Shown in pieces: positions 30,144 to 39,537 of a stretch of 64,000 nt of DNA. Location: assembly GCF_003056055.1 (NCBI RefSeq), contig NZ_PYFP01000006.1, positions 211,712 through 275,711 on the forward strand, read 5' to 3'. Numbering within the stretch: the first letter of the stretch is position 1; each line of letters starts with the position of its first letter. The notes under the pieces were generated by a model. The model was not told the DNA's origin. It worked only from the letters and a program-made list of their open reading frames with translations, and did no database searches. Origin of the DNA: Glaciimonas sp. PCH181 (GTDB lineage: Bacteria > Pseudomonadota > Gammaproteobacteria > Burkholderiales > Burkholderiaceae_D). The position numbers were made by a program, and so were the translations under genes.

Positions 30144-31088
30144 TCAATTATTCACTTGCTCGTAAGTGAACGCCTTCGCCAACGCCACCAAAAGCTGCTC
30201 AAGCAACAAGCCCACCACGCCGATCACCACAATGGCAATGATGATGTGCGGAACGTTCAGATTATTCCATTCGTCCCACACCCAGAAGCCGATACCGACG
30301 CCGCCCGTCAACATTTCTGCGGCAACAATTACCAGCCATGCCGTGCCGATTGCCAACCTGACGCCAGTCAACATATAAGGCAAAACCGAAGGGAAAAGTA
30401 TCTTGGTAACGATCTTCCACTCCGACAAATTCAACACCCGCGCCACGTTCATATAATCCTGCGGTACACGTTGCACACCGACCGCAGTGTTAATCACCAT
30501 CGGCCAGATCGAACAAATAAAAATGGACCAGATCGCCGCTGGATTAGCCGATTTGAATACCAGCAAACCAATCGGCAACCAGGCCAGTGGCGAGACCGGT
30601 TTCAACAAGCTGATAATCGGTCCGAACATGCTGGATAAAAATTGAAAGCGGCCAATCATGAAACCCAATGGAATCCCGACGATGGCCGCCAGACCGAAAC
30701 CGATTGCCACGCGTTGTAGCGAGGCCAAAATATTCCAGCCGATTCCTTGGTCGTTCGGACCAGTCCGATAAAACGGATCGGAAAATAGTTTAATCGCCTC
30801 TTTCAACGTCACCAACGGCTTCGGAAACTGACTATTGTTCAGTGCAATCACTTGCCAGACCAGTACCAGAAAAGCCAGCCCCAGTAATGGCGCGACGACG
30901 GCCATAACTTTCGGACTCATCGTGCTGCGACGCCACGCCGTCTTTTTTACCGCCTTGGCGATAACTGGCGCTACTTTTTCTTCCATCACGTCAACGTTAA
31001 CGCGCGTTCCCGCCGCGCTACCGTCGCCTGTCGAGACATCGAGATCAGTACCACTGGCACCCATAACGGACTTTACAATTGCATTCAT
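30144..31088 (-). CDS. nrtB: Nitrate ABC transporter permease
   Basis: Inner-membrane subunit of the NrtABD importer, 314 residues. A cytoplasmic N-terminus of about 60 residues with basic KKTAWRR precedes about six membrane segments. The EAA-type loop with conserved glycine ([37 protein letters not shown] region) contacts the ATPase. GGGAG precedes the ATG. It sits between nrtA and nrtD, same strand. Confidence 0.93.
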   Translation of the reverse strand: MNAIVKSVMGASGTDLDVSTGDGSAAGTRVNVDVMEEKVAPVIAKAVKKTAWRRSTMSPKVMAVVAPLLGLAFLVLVWQVIALNNSQFPKPLVTLKEAIKLFSDPFYRTGPNDQGIGWNILASLQRVAIGFGLAAIVGIPLGFMIGRFQFLSSMFGPIISLLKPVSPLAWLPIGLLVFKSANPAAIWSIFICSIWPMVINTAVGVQRVPQDYMNVARVLNLSEWKIVTKILFPSVLPYMLTGVRLAIGTAWLVIVAAEMLTGGVGIGFWVWDEWNNLNVPHIIIAIVVIGVVGLLLEQLLVALAKAFTYEQVNN

Positions 31089-31169
31089 ACGGACTCCCGA
31101 ATTAATCGATGTACCAGACCTGCGCCGGTCACTTTCGCATCAAAGTGAAGGTTGATTTACAGTACGCAC

Positions 31170-32444
31170 TCAAGCCCTGATCTTGAACGAAGCGGCGTAG
31201 GCTTTCGGATCTTTACCGTCCCAGACCACGCCATCCATCAACTTGGAAGATCGCATCGGGTCTTTCGGTACAGGCGTGTTTGTCAACGTAGCAGCTTCTT
31301 TATAGAGGTTGATCTGACTGACCGATTTAGCCACCGCCAGATAGTCGGGATCGCTCTTCAACAAGCCCCAGCGACGATGCTGCGTCATGAACCACATGCC
31401 GTCCGACAGGTACGGAAAATTCACTCGACCGTCGTTGTAAAACTTCATGTAATTCGGATCGTCCCAAGTCTTGCCAAGGCCATTCTGATAGCGCCCCATG
31501 ATGCGTTGATCGATCACATCCTTGCTAGTATTGACATAGGATTTGTCGGCAATGGTTTCTGCCATTTTGTTTTTATTCGCTAACGAAGCGTCGATCCATT
31601 TACTGGCATCCAGTACCGCTGCGACCAAGGCGCGGCAAGTGTTCGGATTGTTTTTGACAAACTCGGCAGTCGTACCCAATACTTTTTCCGGATGATCTTT
31701 CCAGATCTCTTGCGTGGTAATTGCGGTGATACCGACGCCATCGACAATCGCCCGATGACCCCAAGGCTCACCGACGCAAAAACCATCCATGTTGCCGACG
31801 CGCATATTCGCCACCATCTGCGGTGGCGGCACCGTGATCACCTTGGCATCCTTCATCGGATTAATGCCATTGGCCGCCATCCAGTAATACAGCCACATCG
31901 CGTGCGTGCCGGTCGGAAAAGTCTGTGCAAATGTATATTCGCGCTTATCGGTTGCCATCAATTTCGCCAGTGAAGCGCCGTCTATCGCGCCTTTGTCCGC
32001 CAGCTTTTTCGATAAGGTAATAGCCTGGCCGTTGTTGTTGAGCCCCATCAAAATAGCCATGTCCTTTTTCTGGCCGCCGATACCCATCTGGACGCCGTAA
32101 ATCAGGCCCGACAATACATGCGCTGCATCCAGTTCGCCGTTGGACAACTTATCCCGCACGCCAGCCCAGGAAGCCTCTTTACTCAGAACAATTTTGATAC
32201 CGTATTTTTTGTCCAGACCCAATACCGACGCCATGACCACCGATGCGCAATCTGTCAGCGGAATAAAGCCAATCTTGACTTCCGTTTTCTCCGGCTTATC
32301 CGAGCCTGCAGCCCAAACGCCACCACTAGTTAATCCCAACATACTGGCTCCTGCGGCGATGGATGCCGTTTGAATAAGTTGACGGCGCTTAAGATTTTCT
32401 ACAGCAACTGGAGCGGTGTTTGACAGTGCGTCTTTTGAGTCCAT
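31170..32444 (-). CDS. nrtA: Nitrate-binding protein NrtA, Tat-exported
   Basis: Substrate-binding subunit of the nitrate importer. The 424 residues start with a long twin-arginine signal (Arg20-Arg21 in LKRRQLIQTAS, then a hydrophobic stretch to GGVWAAG). The mature domain has VKIGFIPLTDCASVVMA, KEASWAGVRDKLSNGELDAAHVLSG and FCVGEPWGHRAI, all NrtA/CmpA signatures. Export argues that it is a transporter component rather than the cytoplasmic nitrate sensor NasS. Its expression is probably governed by the leader upstream. Confidence 0.94.
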   Translation of the reverse strand: MDSKDALSNTAPVAVENLKRRQLIQTASIAAGASMLGLTSGGVWAAGSDKPEKTEVKIGFIPLTDCASVVMASVLGLDKKYGIKIVLSKEASWAGVRDKLSNGELDAAHVLSGLIYGVQMGIGGQKKDMAILMGLNNNGQAITLSKKLADKGAIDGASLAKLMATDKREYTFAQTFPTGTHAMWLYYWMAANGINPMKDAKVITVPPPQMVANMRVGNMDGFCVGEPWGHRAIVDGVGITAITTQEIWKDHPEKVLGTTAEFVKNNPNTCRALVAAVLDASKWIDASLANKNKMAETIADKSYVNTSKDVIDQRIMGRYQNGLGKTWDDPNYMKFYNDGRVNFPYLSDGMWFMTQHRRWGLLKSDPDYLAVAKSVSQINLYKEAATLTNTPVPKDPMRSSKLMDGVVWDGKDPKAYAASFKIRA

Positions 32445-32473
32445 AGCATAAGCTCCACTTTAATTCTGACAAT

Positions 32474-32579
32474 AAAAAAGGCATCATCCCGCGATGACCG
32501 AAGCCATTCGGGAAGACACCTTTGTCTTAATTGGACAGACCGCCGTTGGCCGCATCCAGTTGCGCCAGCATTGGCGCAT
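32474..32579 (-). promoter_or_regulatory. nrtA leader: two ANTAR-target hexaloop hairpins and a terminator
   Basis: The RNA starting at about 32579 opens with hairpin 1, TGCGCC-AATGCT-GGCGCA (32578-32561), and then hairpin 2, GGCC-AACGGC-GGTC (32551-32538), extended by GGA/TCC. Both loops are six bases with A at position 1 and G at position 4, the defining feature of RNA bound by ANTAR proteins. An intrinsic terminator follows (GGTCATC / GATGATGCC, 32499-32480) with six T (32479-32474), 30 bp before the nrtA ATG. A small stem CCGAA/TTCGG overlaps the terminator base. NasT binding should prevent termination. Confidence 0.85.
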
Positions 32580-32590
32580 ACCTTCACTAC

Positions 32591-32605
32591 GCAAGTGGCG
32601 TGCCA
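32591..32605 (-). promoter_or_regulatory. Sigma-54 promoter of nrtABD
   Basis: Minus strand TGGCACG-CCAC-TTGC matches the -24/-12 consensus (TGGCACG-N4-TTGC) completely. It places the transcription start at about 32579, one base before the first leader hairpin. Confidence 0.88.
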
Positions 32606-32657
32606 GCGCTCTAGAAGAAACTATAGGGAATAAAACAGAGAAATTGCATAAAAAATA

Positions 32658-32674
32658 TGCACTGCGTTTGTGCG
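32658..32674. promoter_or_regulatory. Candidate NtrC enhancer site
   Basis: TGCACT-N5-TGTGCG matches 10 of 12 bases of the NtrC consensus TGCACY-N5-GGTGCA, about 80-95 bp upstream of the predicted sigma-54 start. Further half-sites TGCACC (32676-32681) and GGTGCA (32700-32705) form a wider inverted repeat nearby. Confidence 0.55.
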
Positions 32675-32770
32675 ATGCACCAAGTTTGCTAGCCTTGTTG
32701 GTGCAAGCGTAGTCGGAGAATGATTGGAGATGCTGAGGAACAAACGAAACAGGCGATGTGATGCAGAACG

Positions 32771-33391
32771 CTATCCCAACAAATCATTTGCTTCAATAAT
32801 CCGCTGCGCGACCTCGGATAATTTCAGGTTTTTATCCATCGCCAGACGTCGCAATTTTTTGTACGCATCTTGCTCGCTCAGTTGTTGACGCTCCATCAAC
32901 AAACCTTTGGCGCGGTCAATTATTTTTCGATCCGCTAATTTGAGCTTGGTGTCCGACAATTCATTCAATAGCTTTTGCTCTTGATTGAATCGCGCCATGG
33001 CGACTTCCAGCACAGGCTTAATGCGAGCAGTTTGCAAGCCTGCGACGATATAGGCAGATACACCGGCAGCCATTGCTGCTTCCATGCTGGATTTTTTGTC
33101 ATCTTCGGTGAACAACACAATCGCTCTGCGCGCGTCGCGGGTGGCGATGACAACGTGTTCCAGCACATCGCGGGCATCGGATTCCGCGTCGATAATAATC
33201 ATATCGGGCTGGAGTTGGGCAATGCGATCTGGCAAGTAAAGGTCCGCTGGCAATGAGGCGATGATGTTATAGCCCGCCTGTAGCAATCCGATGCGCAAGT
33301 CGTTGCTACGCGCAGCCTGCGCGGCAAACGCAGGATCATTGTCGCCATCGAAGGCGACCGGATTGACAACTACAATGCGCAGGTTATGCAT
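32771..33391 (-). CDS. nasT: NasT-type response regulator with ANTAR RNA-binding domain
   Basis: Nitrate-responsive antiterminator. The 206 residues comprise an N-terminal receiver-like domain (Asp68 in MIIIDAESD at the phospho-acceptor strand) and a C-terminal ANTAR domain (about 140-203: KIIDRAKGLLMERQQLSEQDAY, then the conserved helix LKLSEVAQRII). In Azotobacter and Paracoccus NasT is held inactive by the nitrate sensor NasS; no nasS lies in this window. The target is probably the nrtA leader 190 bp downstream. Confidence 0.92.
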   Translation of the reverse strand: MHNLRIVVVNPVAFDGDNDPAFAAQAARSNDLRIGLLQAGYNIIASLPADLYLPDRIAQLQPDMIIIDAESDARDVLEHVVIATRDARRAIVLFTEDDKKSSMEAAMAAGVSAYIVAGLQTARIKPVLEVAMARFNQEQKLLNELSDTKLKLADRKIIDRAKGLLMERQQLSEQDAYKKLRRLAMDKNLKLSEVAQRIIEANDLLG

Positions 33392-33500
33392 GCTACAAGG
33401 CCAGATAAACAGCGATTATATGAATCTACACCAATGTAAAAGTGCAGTCACAGGGCAGCGCACGATACTACAAAAACATAAAGATTATCTCTCTACATGC

Positions 33501-33528
33501 AAAAATCGCACCAGCTGGTGCGATTTTT
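33501..33528. terminator. Bidirectional palindromic terminator after pyrC
   Basis: Perfect 28-bp inverted repeat AAAAATCGCACCAG / CTGGTGCGATTTTT, followed by further T. It lies between the pyrC stop codon and the nasT start and suits termination on the minus strand. Confidence 0.85.
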
Positions 33529-33577
33529 TTGTTGAAGCCGATTTCTTAGTCAGCTTTTAGGCAGCATCAGAACGCGT

Positions 33578-34612
33578 TCAGAGGAGTTGCCAATGTATTA
33601 CTTCACCACCATTTAGCGGGACAATCGTTGTATTACCCATCGGCAATTCGGCCGGAATAGTCCACTCCTTACGCTGCAACGTCACCGTACCCTGATTGCG
33701 TGGCAGATTATAGAAAGCGGGACCATTAAAACTGGCAAATGCCTCCAATTGATCCAACGCTTCGACTTGATCAAAGGCTTGCGCATACAGTTCCAAAGCG
33801 TGCAACGCTGTATAGCAACCGGCACAGCCGCAAGCATGCTCTTTCAATCCTTTGGGATGCGGAGCTGAATCGGTGCCCAAGAAAAAGCGATCACTGCCTG
33901 ACGTCGCGGCCTGCACCAACGCCAAACGATGCTCTTCACGCTTCAAAATAGGCAAACAGTAATAATGCGGCCGAATCCCGCCCTTAAAAATTTCATTTCG
34001 GTTGTACAACAGATGATGCGCGGTAACAGTTGCAGCGATTGGCCCCTCGCCCGCGGCGACATACTGTGCCGCATCTTTGGTGGTGATATGTTCAAACACC
34101 ACTTTCAACTCTGGCATATCGTGCCGCAAAGGCCGCATTACCCGGTCAATAAAAACGGCTTCACGATCAAAAATATCAATCGCCGGATCGGTCACTTCGC
34201 CATGCACTAAAAATGGCAAGCCGAGTTCTTGCATGACTTCCAGGGTTTTGTAGCATTTAGCCAGATCAGACACGCCCGCATCCGAATTGGTCGTGGCCCC
34301 CGCCGGATACAGTTTTACGGCATGCACAAAGCCGCTGTCTTTGGCACGACGGATTTCATCTGGCGGCGTATTGTTAGTCAGATACAGCGTCATCAGTGGC
34401 TCGAATGAAAGGCCTTCCGGCACTGCCGCCAAAATGCGCTCGCGATAGGCAGCGGCTTGCGCAACAGTGGTCACAGGCGGTTTCAAATTCGGCATAACAA
34501 TCGCACGGCCAAACTGGCGCGCACTGTCCGGCAACACGCTGGCCATGACGTCACCATCACGCAAATGTAAATGCCAGTCGTCGGGTCGGGTGATGGTCAG
34601 GGTATTCGTCAT
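33578..34612 (-). CDS. pyrC: Dihydroorotase
   Basis: Zinc amidohydrolase of pyrimidine synthesis, type II (PyrC) class. From ATG 34612 the protein is 344 residues. Metal ligands are seen in [10 protein letters not shown] (His14, His16), the carboxylated-lysine strand [33 protein letters not shown], and the aspartate in LGTDSAPH. A longer start at 34630 exists, but the chosen one matches the family. Confidence 0.96.
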   Translation of the reverse strand: MTNTLTITRPDDWHLHLRDGDVMASVLPDSARQFGRAIVMPNLKPPVTTVAQAAAYRERILAAVPEGLSFEPLMTLYLTNNTPPDEIRRAKDSGFVHAVKLYPAGATTNSDAGVSDLAKCYKTLEVMQELGLPFLVHGEVTDPAIDIFDREAVFIDRVMRPLRHDMPELKVVFEHITTKDAAQYVAAGEGPIAATVTAHHLLYNRNEIFKGGIRPHYYCLPILKREEHRLALVQAATSGSDRFFLGTDSAPHPKGLKEHACGCAGCYTALHALELYAQAFDQVEALDQLEAFASFNGPAFYNLPRNQGTVTLQRKEWTIPAELPMGNTTIVPLNGGEVIHWQLL

Positions 34613-34695
34613 GTTGGCTCTCTTATGCAATACAAGGTCGAAGGTCGATTAAGACAGGCCGACATTTTACCGCAGGCCGGCAGATCGCCGCAGGC

Positions 34696-34730
34696 AAAAA
34701 AAAGCCGCCTCTGATGCCAGGAGCGGCTTT
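34696..34730 (-). terminator. Intrinsic terminator of the glt transporter operon
   Basis: Stem AAAGCCGC / GCGGCTTT, with an extended imperfect inner stem, followed on the minus strand by eight T. It lies 20 bp beyond the gltL stop codon. Confidence 0.88.
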
Positions 34731-34751
34731 AGCGTTACATCAAGTAGTTAA

Positions 34752-35477
34752 TTAATGAATAATTTTTGCCAGGAAGTCACGGGCACGGTCCGAACGCGGT
34801 GCACCGAAGAATTCTTCTTTTTTGCAATCTTCAACGATCAAACCCTGATCCATAAAGATCACGCGATTGGCGACTTTCTTGGCAAAACCCATTTCATGGG
34901 TTACGACCATCATGGTCATACCTTCTTGCGCCAGGCCAACCATGACATCCAGCACTTCGTTAATCATCTCTGGATCAAGTGCCGATGTTGGCTCATCGAA
35001 CAACATCGCAATCGGGTCCATCGACAATGCGCGAGCAATCGCGACGCGTTGTTGCTGTCCACCGGACAACTGACCTGGGAATTTATCTTTTTGCGCTATC
35101 AAGCCCACGCGATCCAGATATTTCAACCCCTTTTCAGTCGCTTCGCTGACGCTGCGTCCCAATACCTTGACCTGACCGATCGTCAGATTTTCGCGAATCG
35201 ACAAATGCGGAAAAAGCTCAAAGTTCTGAAACACCATGCCTATGCGTGCGCGCAATTTGGACAGATTGGTTTTTGGGTCGCCGACCGAAATACCATCGAC
35301 AGTGATATCGCCCTTTTGAAACGGCTCCAGACCATTCACGGTTTTGATCAGGGTAGATTTACCCGAACCGGAAGGACCGCAGACCACCACGACATCGCCC
35401 TTGGCTACGCTGGTTGTACAATCGGTCAGGACCTGAAACTGACCGTACCATTTACTGACGTTATTAAGTTTAATCAC
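34752..35477 (-). CDS. gltL: Glutamate/aspartate ABC transporter ATP-binding protein
   Basis: ATPase of a polar amino acid importer. The 241 residues are standard and hold Walker [27 protein letters not shown], the signature [15 protein letters not shown], Walker [15 protein letters not shown] and switch histidine VTHEMGFA. It is the last gene of gltIJKL, 108 bp after gltK. Confidence 0.94.
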   Translation of the reverse strand: MIKLNNVSKWYGQFQVLTDCTTSVAKGDVVVVCGPSGSGKSTLIKTVNGLEPFQKGDITVDGISVGDPKTNLSKLRARIGMVFQNFELFPHLSIRENLTIGQVKVLGRSVSEATEKGLKYLDRVGLIAQKDKFPGQLSGGQQQRVAIARALSMDPIAMLFDEPTSALDPEMINEVLDVMVGLAQEGMTMMVVTHEMGFAKKVANRVIFMDQGLIVEDCKKEEFFGAPRSDRARDFLAKIIH

Positions 35478-35585
35478 GCGTAATTCTCCTCATTCTTGAA
35501 TGCTGTTTTACAAGTGTTCCGCCTTGCCGCGCCTGATCTGAAAACAGCGGCAAGCGGTGCACATTATCGATACATCAGCGCCACG

Positions 35586-36281
35586 TTAGCGAATAATCGC
35601 GACTTTTTCTTGCAGTTTTTTCACCATCGAGGATAAGCCGAAACTCATCACGAAGTACACCACGGCGACAAACAAATACATTTCTACCAGTCGGCCATCA
35701 CGTTGTGCAATCTTCGATGCGACGGTAACAAACTCGGGCACTGAACCCAATACGTACACCAGCGAGACGTCTTGAAACAGGACGATGGTTTGCGTGAACA
35801 GGATCGGAATCATGTTACGGAATGCCTGTGGCAACACCACATTGCCCATCATTTGCCAGTAGTTCATTCCCAACGCATAACCGGCCGAGACCTGACCGCG
35901 TGGAATCGACTGTATCCCCGAGCGCATGATTTCGCAATAATACGCAGCTTCAAACAGGATAAAAGTAATCAGTGCCGACGAAAATGCACCTACCTGTATC
36001 GGTTGCGATGCACCGGTAATCCAGGCACCGATAAACGGCACAAGAAAATAGAACCAGAAAATCACCAGTACCAGCGGCACCGAGCGAATCAAATTAACGT
36101 AGCTGGTAGCAATGAATGAAATCGCTTTGCTATGCGACAAACGCATCATCGCCAATATCGTACCGAAGAAAATACCGCCGATCATCGCCGACACCGTCAG
36201 CATCAGCGTAAATTTCATTCCCGTTGTAAACAGGTAAAACCAGGAGCGTTGGATGACGTCAAAATCGAAATTTGAAAACAT
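35586..36281 (-). CDS. gltK: Glutamate/aspartate ABC transporter permease GltK
   Basis: Inner-membrane permease, 231 residues with about five membrane segments. It has the HisM-type stretch YVNLIRSVPLVLVIFWFYFLVPF and the ATPase-contact loop SIPRGQVSAGYALGMNYWQMM. It begins 2 bp after gltJ ends and probably forms a heterodimer with GltJ. Confidence 0.93.
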   Translation of the reverse strand: MFSNFDFDVIQRSWFYLFTTGMKFTLMLTVSAMIGGIFFGTILAMMRLSHSKAISFIATSYVNLIRSVPLVLVIFWFYFLVPFIGAWITGASQPIQVGAFSSALITFILFEAAYYCEIMRSGIQSIPRGQVSAGYALGMNYWQMMGNVVLPQAFRNMIPILFTQTIVLFQDVSLVYVLGSVPEFVTVASKIAQRDGRLVEMYLFVAVVYFVMSFGLSSMVKKLQEKVAIIR

Positions 36282-36283
36282 GA

Positions 36284-37036
36284 TTAATGACCCCCTGTAT
36301 TAGCGCTACCGGATGAAATAAAACCCGGGATGGCGATTCTTTTTTCCAGCCAGCGCGCAAACAGCAACGCTAATCCGGAGATAACGATGTAGATGACGGT
36401 TGCGCCGGTCAACGATTCAAACGTCTGAAACGTAAATTCGCGCATCGAATACGTCGCCGCAGTCAGCTCTACCAGACCTATCGTCAAAGCGACCGAACTG
36501 TTCTTGATGATCGCTGCAAACTCATTGGTCAGCGCGGGCACAATAATGCGAAATGACATCGGCAACAATACATAACGGTAAGTTTGCGGCAACGTCAGGC
36601 CAAGCGCAGTGCCCGCCAGTTTTTGACCACGTGGCAAAGCATTAATCCCGGCAGAAACTTGTACTGCTACACGCGATGAGGTGAAAAAGCCTAACGCGAG
36701 AAAGGCGGTAATGAATGAAGCGTTTGGCAAACTTTTGAGCCAGTCACCCAGCCCGGTCGGCACCAGTTCAGGCATCACGTAATACCACAAGAACATCTGC
36801 ACCAGCAGAGGAATGTTACGGAACAATTCAACATAGCCATTGGCTATGCGCACCGCCCATTTGTTTGGCATTGTGCGGATTGTGCCAACTACCGTGCCGA
36901 TCGCAAGCGCCATCATCCAAGACATTGCAGACAATGCGAGGGTCCATTTCAGACCTATCAGCAAGGTGTCCATATAGGTGCTGACACCATCTGGCGACAA
37001 TTGCCAAAAGATGTTCCAGTTCCAGTTGTAATGCAT
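36284..37036 (-). CDS. gltJ: Glutamate/aspartate ABC transporter permease GltJ
   Basis: Inner-membrane permease, 250 residues from ATG 37036, which is preceded by GAGGGGA. The N-terminus HYNWNWNIFWQLSPDG is like that of E. coli GltJ. It has the motif YVELFRNIPLLVQMFLWYYVMPELVP and the loop ALPRGQKLAGTALGLTLPQTYRYV. A start 10 codons upstream is possible but lacks a ribosome binding site. Confidence 0.93.
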   Translation of the reverse strand: MHYNWNWNIFWQLSPDGVSTYMDTLLIGLKWTLALSAMSWMMALAIGTVVGTIRTMPNKWAVRIANGYVELFRNIPLLVQMFLWYYVMPELVPTGLGDWLKSLPNASFITAFLALGFFTSSRVAVQVSAGINALPRGQKLAGTALGLTLPQTYRYVLLPMSFRIIVPALTNEFAAIIKNSSVALTIGLVELTAATYSMREFTFQTFESLTGATVIYIVISGLALLFARWLEKRIAIPGFISSGSANTGGH

Positions 37037-37186
37037 AGTAAGTCCCCTCTTCCCTCTATTACACAATTCATCACTATTTTTAGTGACAATGCCGGTGTCA
37101 AAAAAATAATTTGCAGCGCGGCAACTTTACTCCGGAAACAAAACGGGAGGCTTGCGCCCCCACGTTTTGATCAGGATATGTTCGTC

Positions 37187-38134
37187 TTATTTTTTCTTGG
37201 AAGATTGTTTTTGGGCTTCAGGAACGGCAGCGTAAACCGCTGGGTCACCGGAGTCCGTTGGTTTAGCAAATGCGGCTTTCAGTTCTGGGCTAATTGGCAC
37301 GTTAAGGTTGATACCTTTTGGTGGAATTGGCGCCTGGAACCATTTTGCATAAATTTTATTGATTTCGCCTGATTTGTAAACATTGCTCAGAGCGGTATCA
37401 ACAGCGTGTTTGAATGGCAAATCGCCGCTACGTTCAATGATGCCGTACGGCTCGACTGACAACGCTTCTTTAGTGATAACGTAATCATCAGGCTTCTTCG
37501 AGCTAGCTGCCAGCGATGCCAACAAGATGTCATCCATGCCGAAGGCGACTGCACGACCGGTTTCCACCATCAGGAAAGCTTCAGCGTGATCTTTAGCGGC
37601 AAGAATATTCATGCCCAGATTACGTTCAGCGTTCAAGACTGTCAGTTGCTTCAGATTAGAAGTGCCTGAAGTTGAGACGATAGTCTTGCCCTTCAAGTCT
37701 TCCAATTTAGTGATGTTGGACGATTTTTTAGCCAGCAAGCGATTTGCAGTGACATACATCGTTGGCGCAAACGAAACTACTTTTTGACGTTCCAGATTGT
37801 TAGTCGCTGAATCGCAAGACAAATCGATCGTGCCGTTTGAAATCAGAGGAATACGTGTCGCAGAAGTGACCGGTACCATTTTGACATTCAATGACAACAT
37901 ACCAAGTTGCTTCTGAATCGCTGTTGCCGCCTTCATACACAAATCAATTGAATAACCTTGATACGATTGCTTATCATCAAGGTAAGAAAAAGGGATCGAC
38001 GAATCACGTACACCTAGCGTGATAGTGCCTGTATCTTTGATTTTTTTGAGCGTACCTGTCAGCTCTTGAGCCTGCGCAGCGGAAGCAATAACACCAACAC
38101 TGATTAGCGCGACGATTAACTTTGATACCTTCAT
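37187..38134 (-). CDS. gltI: Glutamate/aspartate-binding periplasmic protein
   Basis: Substrate-binding component, 315 residues, with a clear Sec signal (KVSKLIVALISVGVIASAAQA, cleavage near 22). The mature part shows GTITLGVRDSSIPFSYLDD, GYSIDLCMKAATAI, SNGTIDLSCDSATNNLERQK and DDILLASLAA. The C-terminus is lysine-rich. GGGGGAG precedes the ATG. It heads gltIJKL and is followed by a 120-bp gap. Confidence 0.94.
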   Translation of the reverse strand: MKVSKLIVALISVGVIASAAQAQELTGTLKKIKDTGTITLGVRDSSIPFSYLDDKQSYQGYSIDLCMKAATAIQKQLGMLSLNVKMVPVTSATRIPLISNGTIDLSCDSATNNLERQKVVSFAPTMYVTANRLLAKKSSNITKLEDLKGKTIVSTSGTSNLKQLTVLNAERNLGMNILAAKDHAEAFLMVETGRAVAFGMDDILLASLAASSKKPDDYVITKEALSVEPYGIIERSGDLPFKHAVDTALSNVYKSGEINKIYAKWFQAPIPPKGINLNVPISPELKAAFAKPTDSGDPAVYAAVPEAQKQSSKKK

Positions 38135-38326
38135 AACGACTCCCCCAAAAGAAATAAGTTTTTAGTTTAACAAAATCAACACTGGAACAGCACAACTTTA
38201 CCTATCCAAATGTTAACTTAGTCTAAAAATAAATAATTTAGCCGACTTTAAACACTGTAATTACTTTGTATTCGTGGCAAAAACTTTGGCACAGCGCTAC
38301 AACATTGACGGCGCTGTCCTTTACTT

Positions 38327-39298
38327 TTAATCGCCAACCTGATCCGACGGAAAGCGCAGCGATTCTCTAAACAGATACCCCATCGGCATTTTTAAATTTA
38401 TATTGTTTTTTGCCGCTATCGGATTTAAAAACCATTTTTGGTATAACTTGTTTAATTGCCCATCCTGAATGATCTGCGCCATCGCACGATCAACCATCGC
38501 TTTAAAGGCGGGATCATCCCTGGGCAACATGATCGCATACGGCTCGGTACTCAACGGATCACCAACTACATCATACGCAGCGGGATTTTTTGATGCAGCG
38601 CGCAAACCGTATAGCAGAACATCGTCCATCACAAAAGCGTCGACCTTTTTGTCCTCGACCATACGAAAAGAAGCATCATGTTCAGATCCTTCCAGCACAA
38701 CGATATTCAGTGACCGTACCTGCCCACGATCCGTCAGCGTTCGAACACTGGTCGTGCCCTTGGTCGATACCACTTTTTTGTTACGTAAATCCGGCCAGTT
38801 TTTTATACCGGAATCGACATTCACGATCATCCGCACGCCAGCAATAAAATGCGCAATAGTAAAGGCTACATGCTTACGCCGCGCTGCCGTATTTGTCGTT
38901 GATCCACACTCAAGATCAGCTTTGCCGTCCTCGATTGCTGATATGCGCGTAGAAGAAGTAACGGGCACATACGCAATCGTCAGCTGCGGCAACTTCAATT
39001 GCTGCTTGACTGCGTCTGCAATTTTTAAGCACAAATCAATGGCATAACCAACTGGCTGCTGACTCTGGTCAAGGAAGGAAAAAGGTAACGAGGCATCCCG
39101 GTAAGCGATCGTGATCGTTTTCGAATCCCTTATTTTGCTCAATACGTCGGCTTGTGCGCTGGCTTCTGAAAAACTTACCGCCAGCCCCAGCATCATCACC
39201 ACATTTTTCACAAACTTTGATCTGCGATGTCGCTTTACGACCTTACCTGCCAATGAATTATCCGACTTCTTGCCTGCGTTAGCCTTGTTCTGCCACAT
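38327..39298 (-). CDS. Second GltI-like amino acid-binding protein
   Basis: Paralogue of the adjacent gltI product (shared YAIDLCLKIADAV-type, VPVTSSTRI, FVMDDVLLYGL and STEPYAIMLP segments). From ATG 39298, with GGGAG upstream, it is about 323 residues with an unusually long basic N-terminus before a signal-like segment (VVMMLGLAVSFSEASAQA). It has no permease genes of its own and presumably shares GltJKL or has a different ligand. Start uncertain; other ATGs lie at 39349 and 39325. Confidence 0.88.
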   Translation of the reverse strand: MWQNKANAGKKSDNSLAGKVVKRHRRSKFVKNVVMMLGLAVSFSEASAQADVLSKIRDSKTITIAYRDASLPFSFLDQSQQPVGYAIDLCLKIADAVKQQLKLPQLTIAYVPVTSSTRISAIEDGKADLECGSTTNTAARRKHVAFTIAHFIAGVRMIVNVDSGIKNWPDLRNKKVVSTKGTTSVRTLTDRGQVRSLNIVVLEGSEHDASFRMVEDKKVDAFVMDDVLLYGLRAASKNPAAYDVVGDPLSTEPYAIMLPRDDPAFKAMVDRAMAQIIQDGQLNKLYQKWFLNPIAAKNNINLKMPMGYLFRESLRFPSDQVGD

Positions 39299-39417
39299 AA
39301 CCGCACTCTCCCTTAAACGATGCATAAACACCGCTGCCAGGTTTATCACGCAAGATTCAAGCCAGGTGATAAACCATTAGTAGCGGTGTCCGATTAGTTT
39401 CCCGATCTTCTCAGCAA

Positions 39418-39447
39418 CCGAAGCGAATAGCAAACTATTCACTTCGG
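39418..39447. terminator. Hairpin downstream of gdhA
   Basis: Imperfect inverted repeat CCGAAGcGAATAG-caaa-CTATTCaCTTCGG (13 bp arms, one mismatch), 90 bp beyond the gdhA stop codon. It lacks a T-run, so it may be a transcript-stabilising or Rho-assisted end rather than a classical terminator. Confidence 0.5.
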
Positions 39448-39537
39448 CGCTAGGCGCACCTTAACATCTCAAACGGCACAAAACCCGTCACGAGAAGTGG
39501 ATCTAAGAGAAAGTCTATAACTCCATTAACACTGCGA

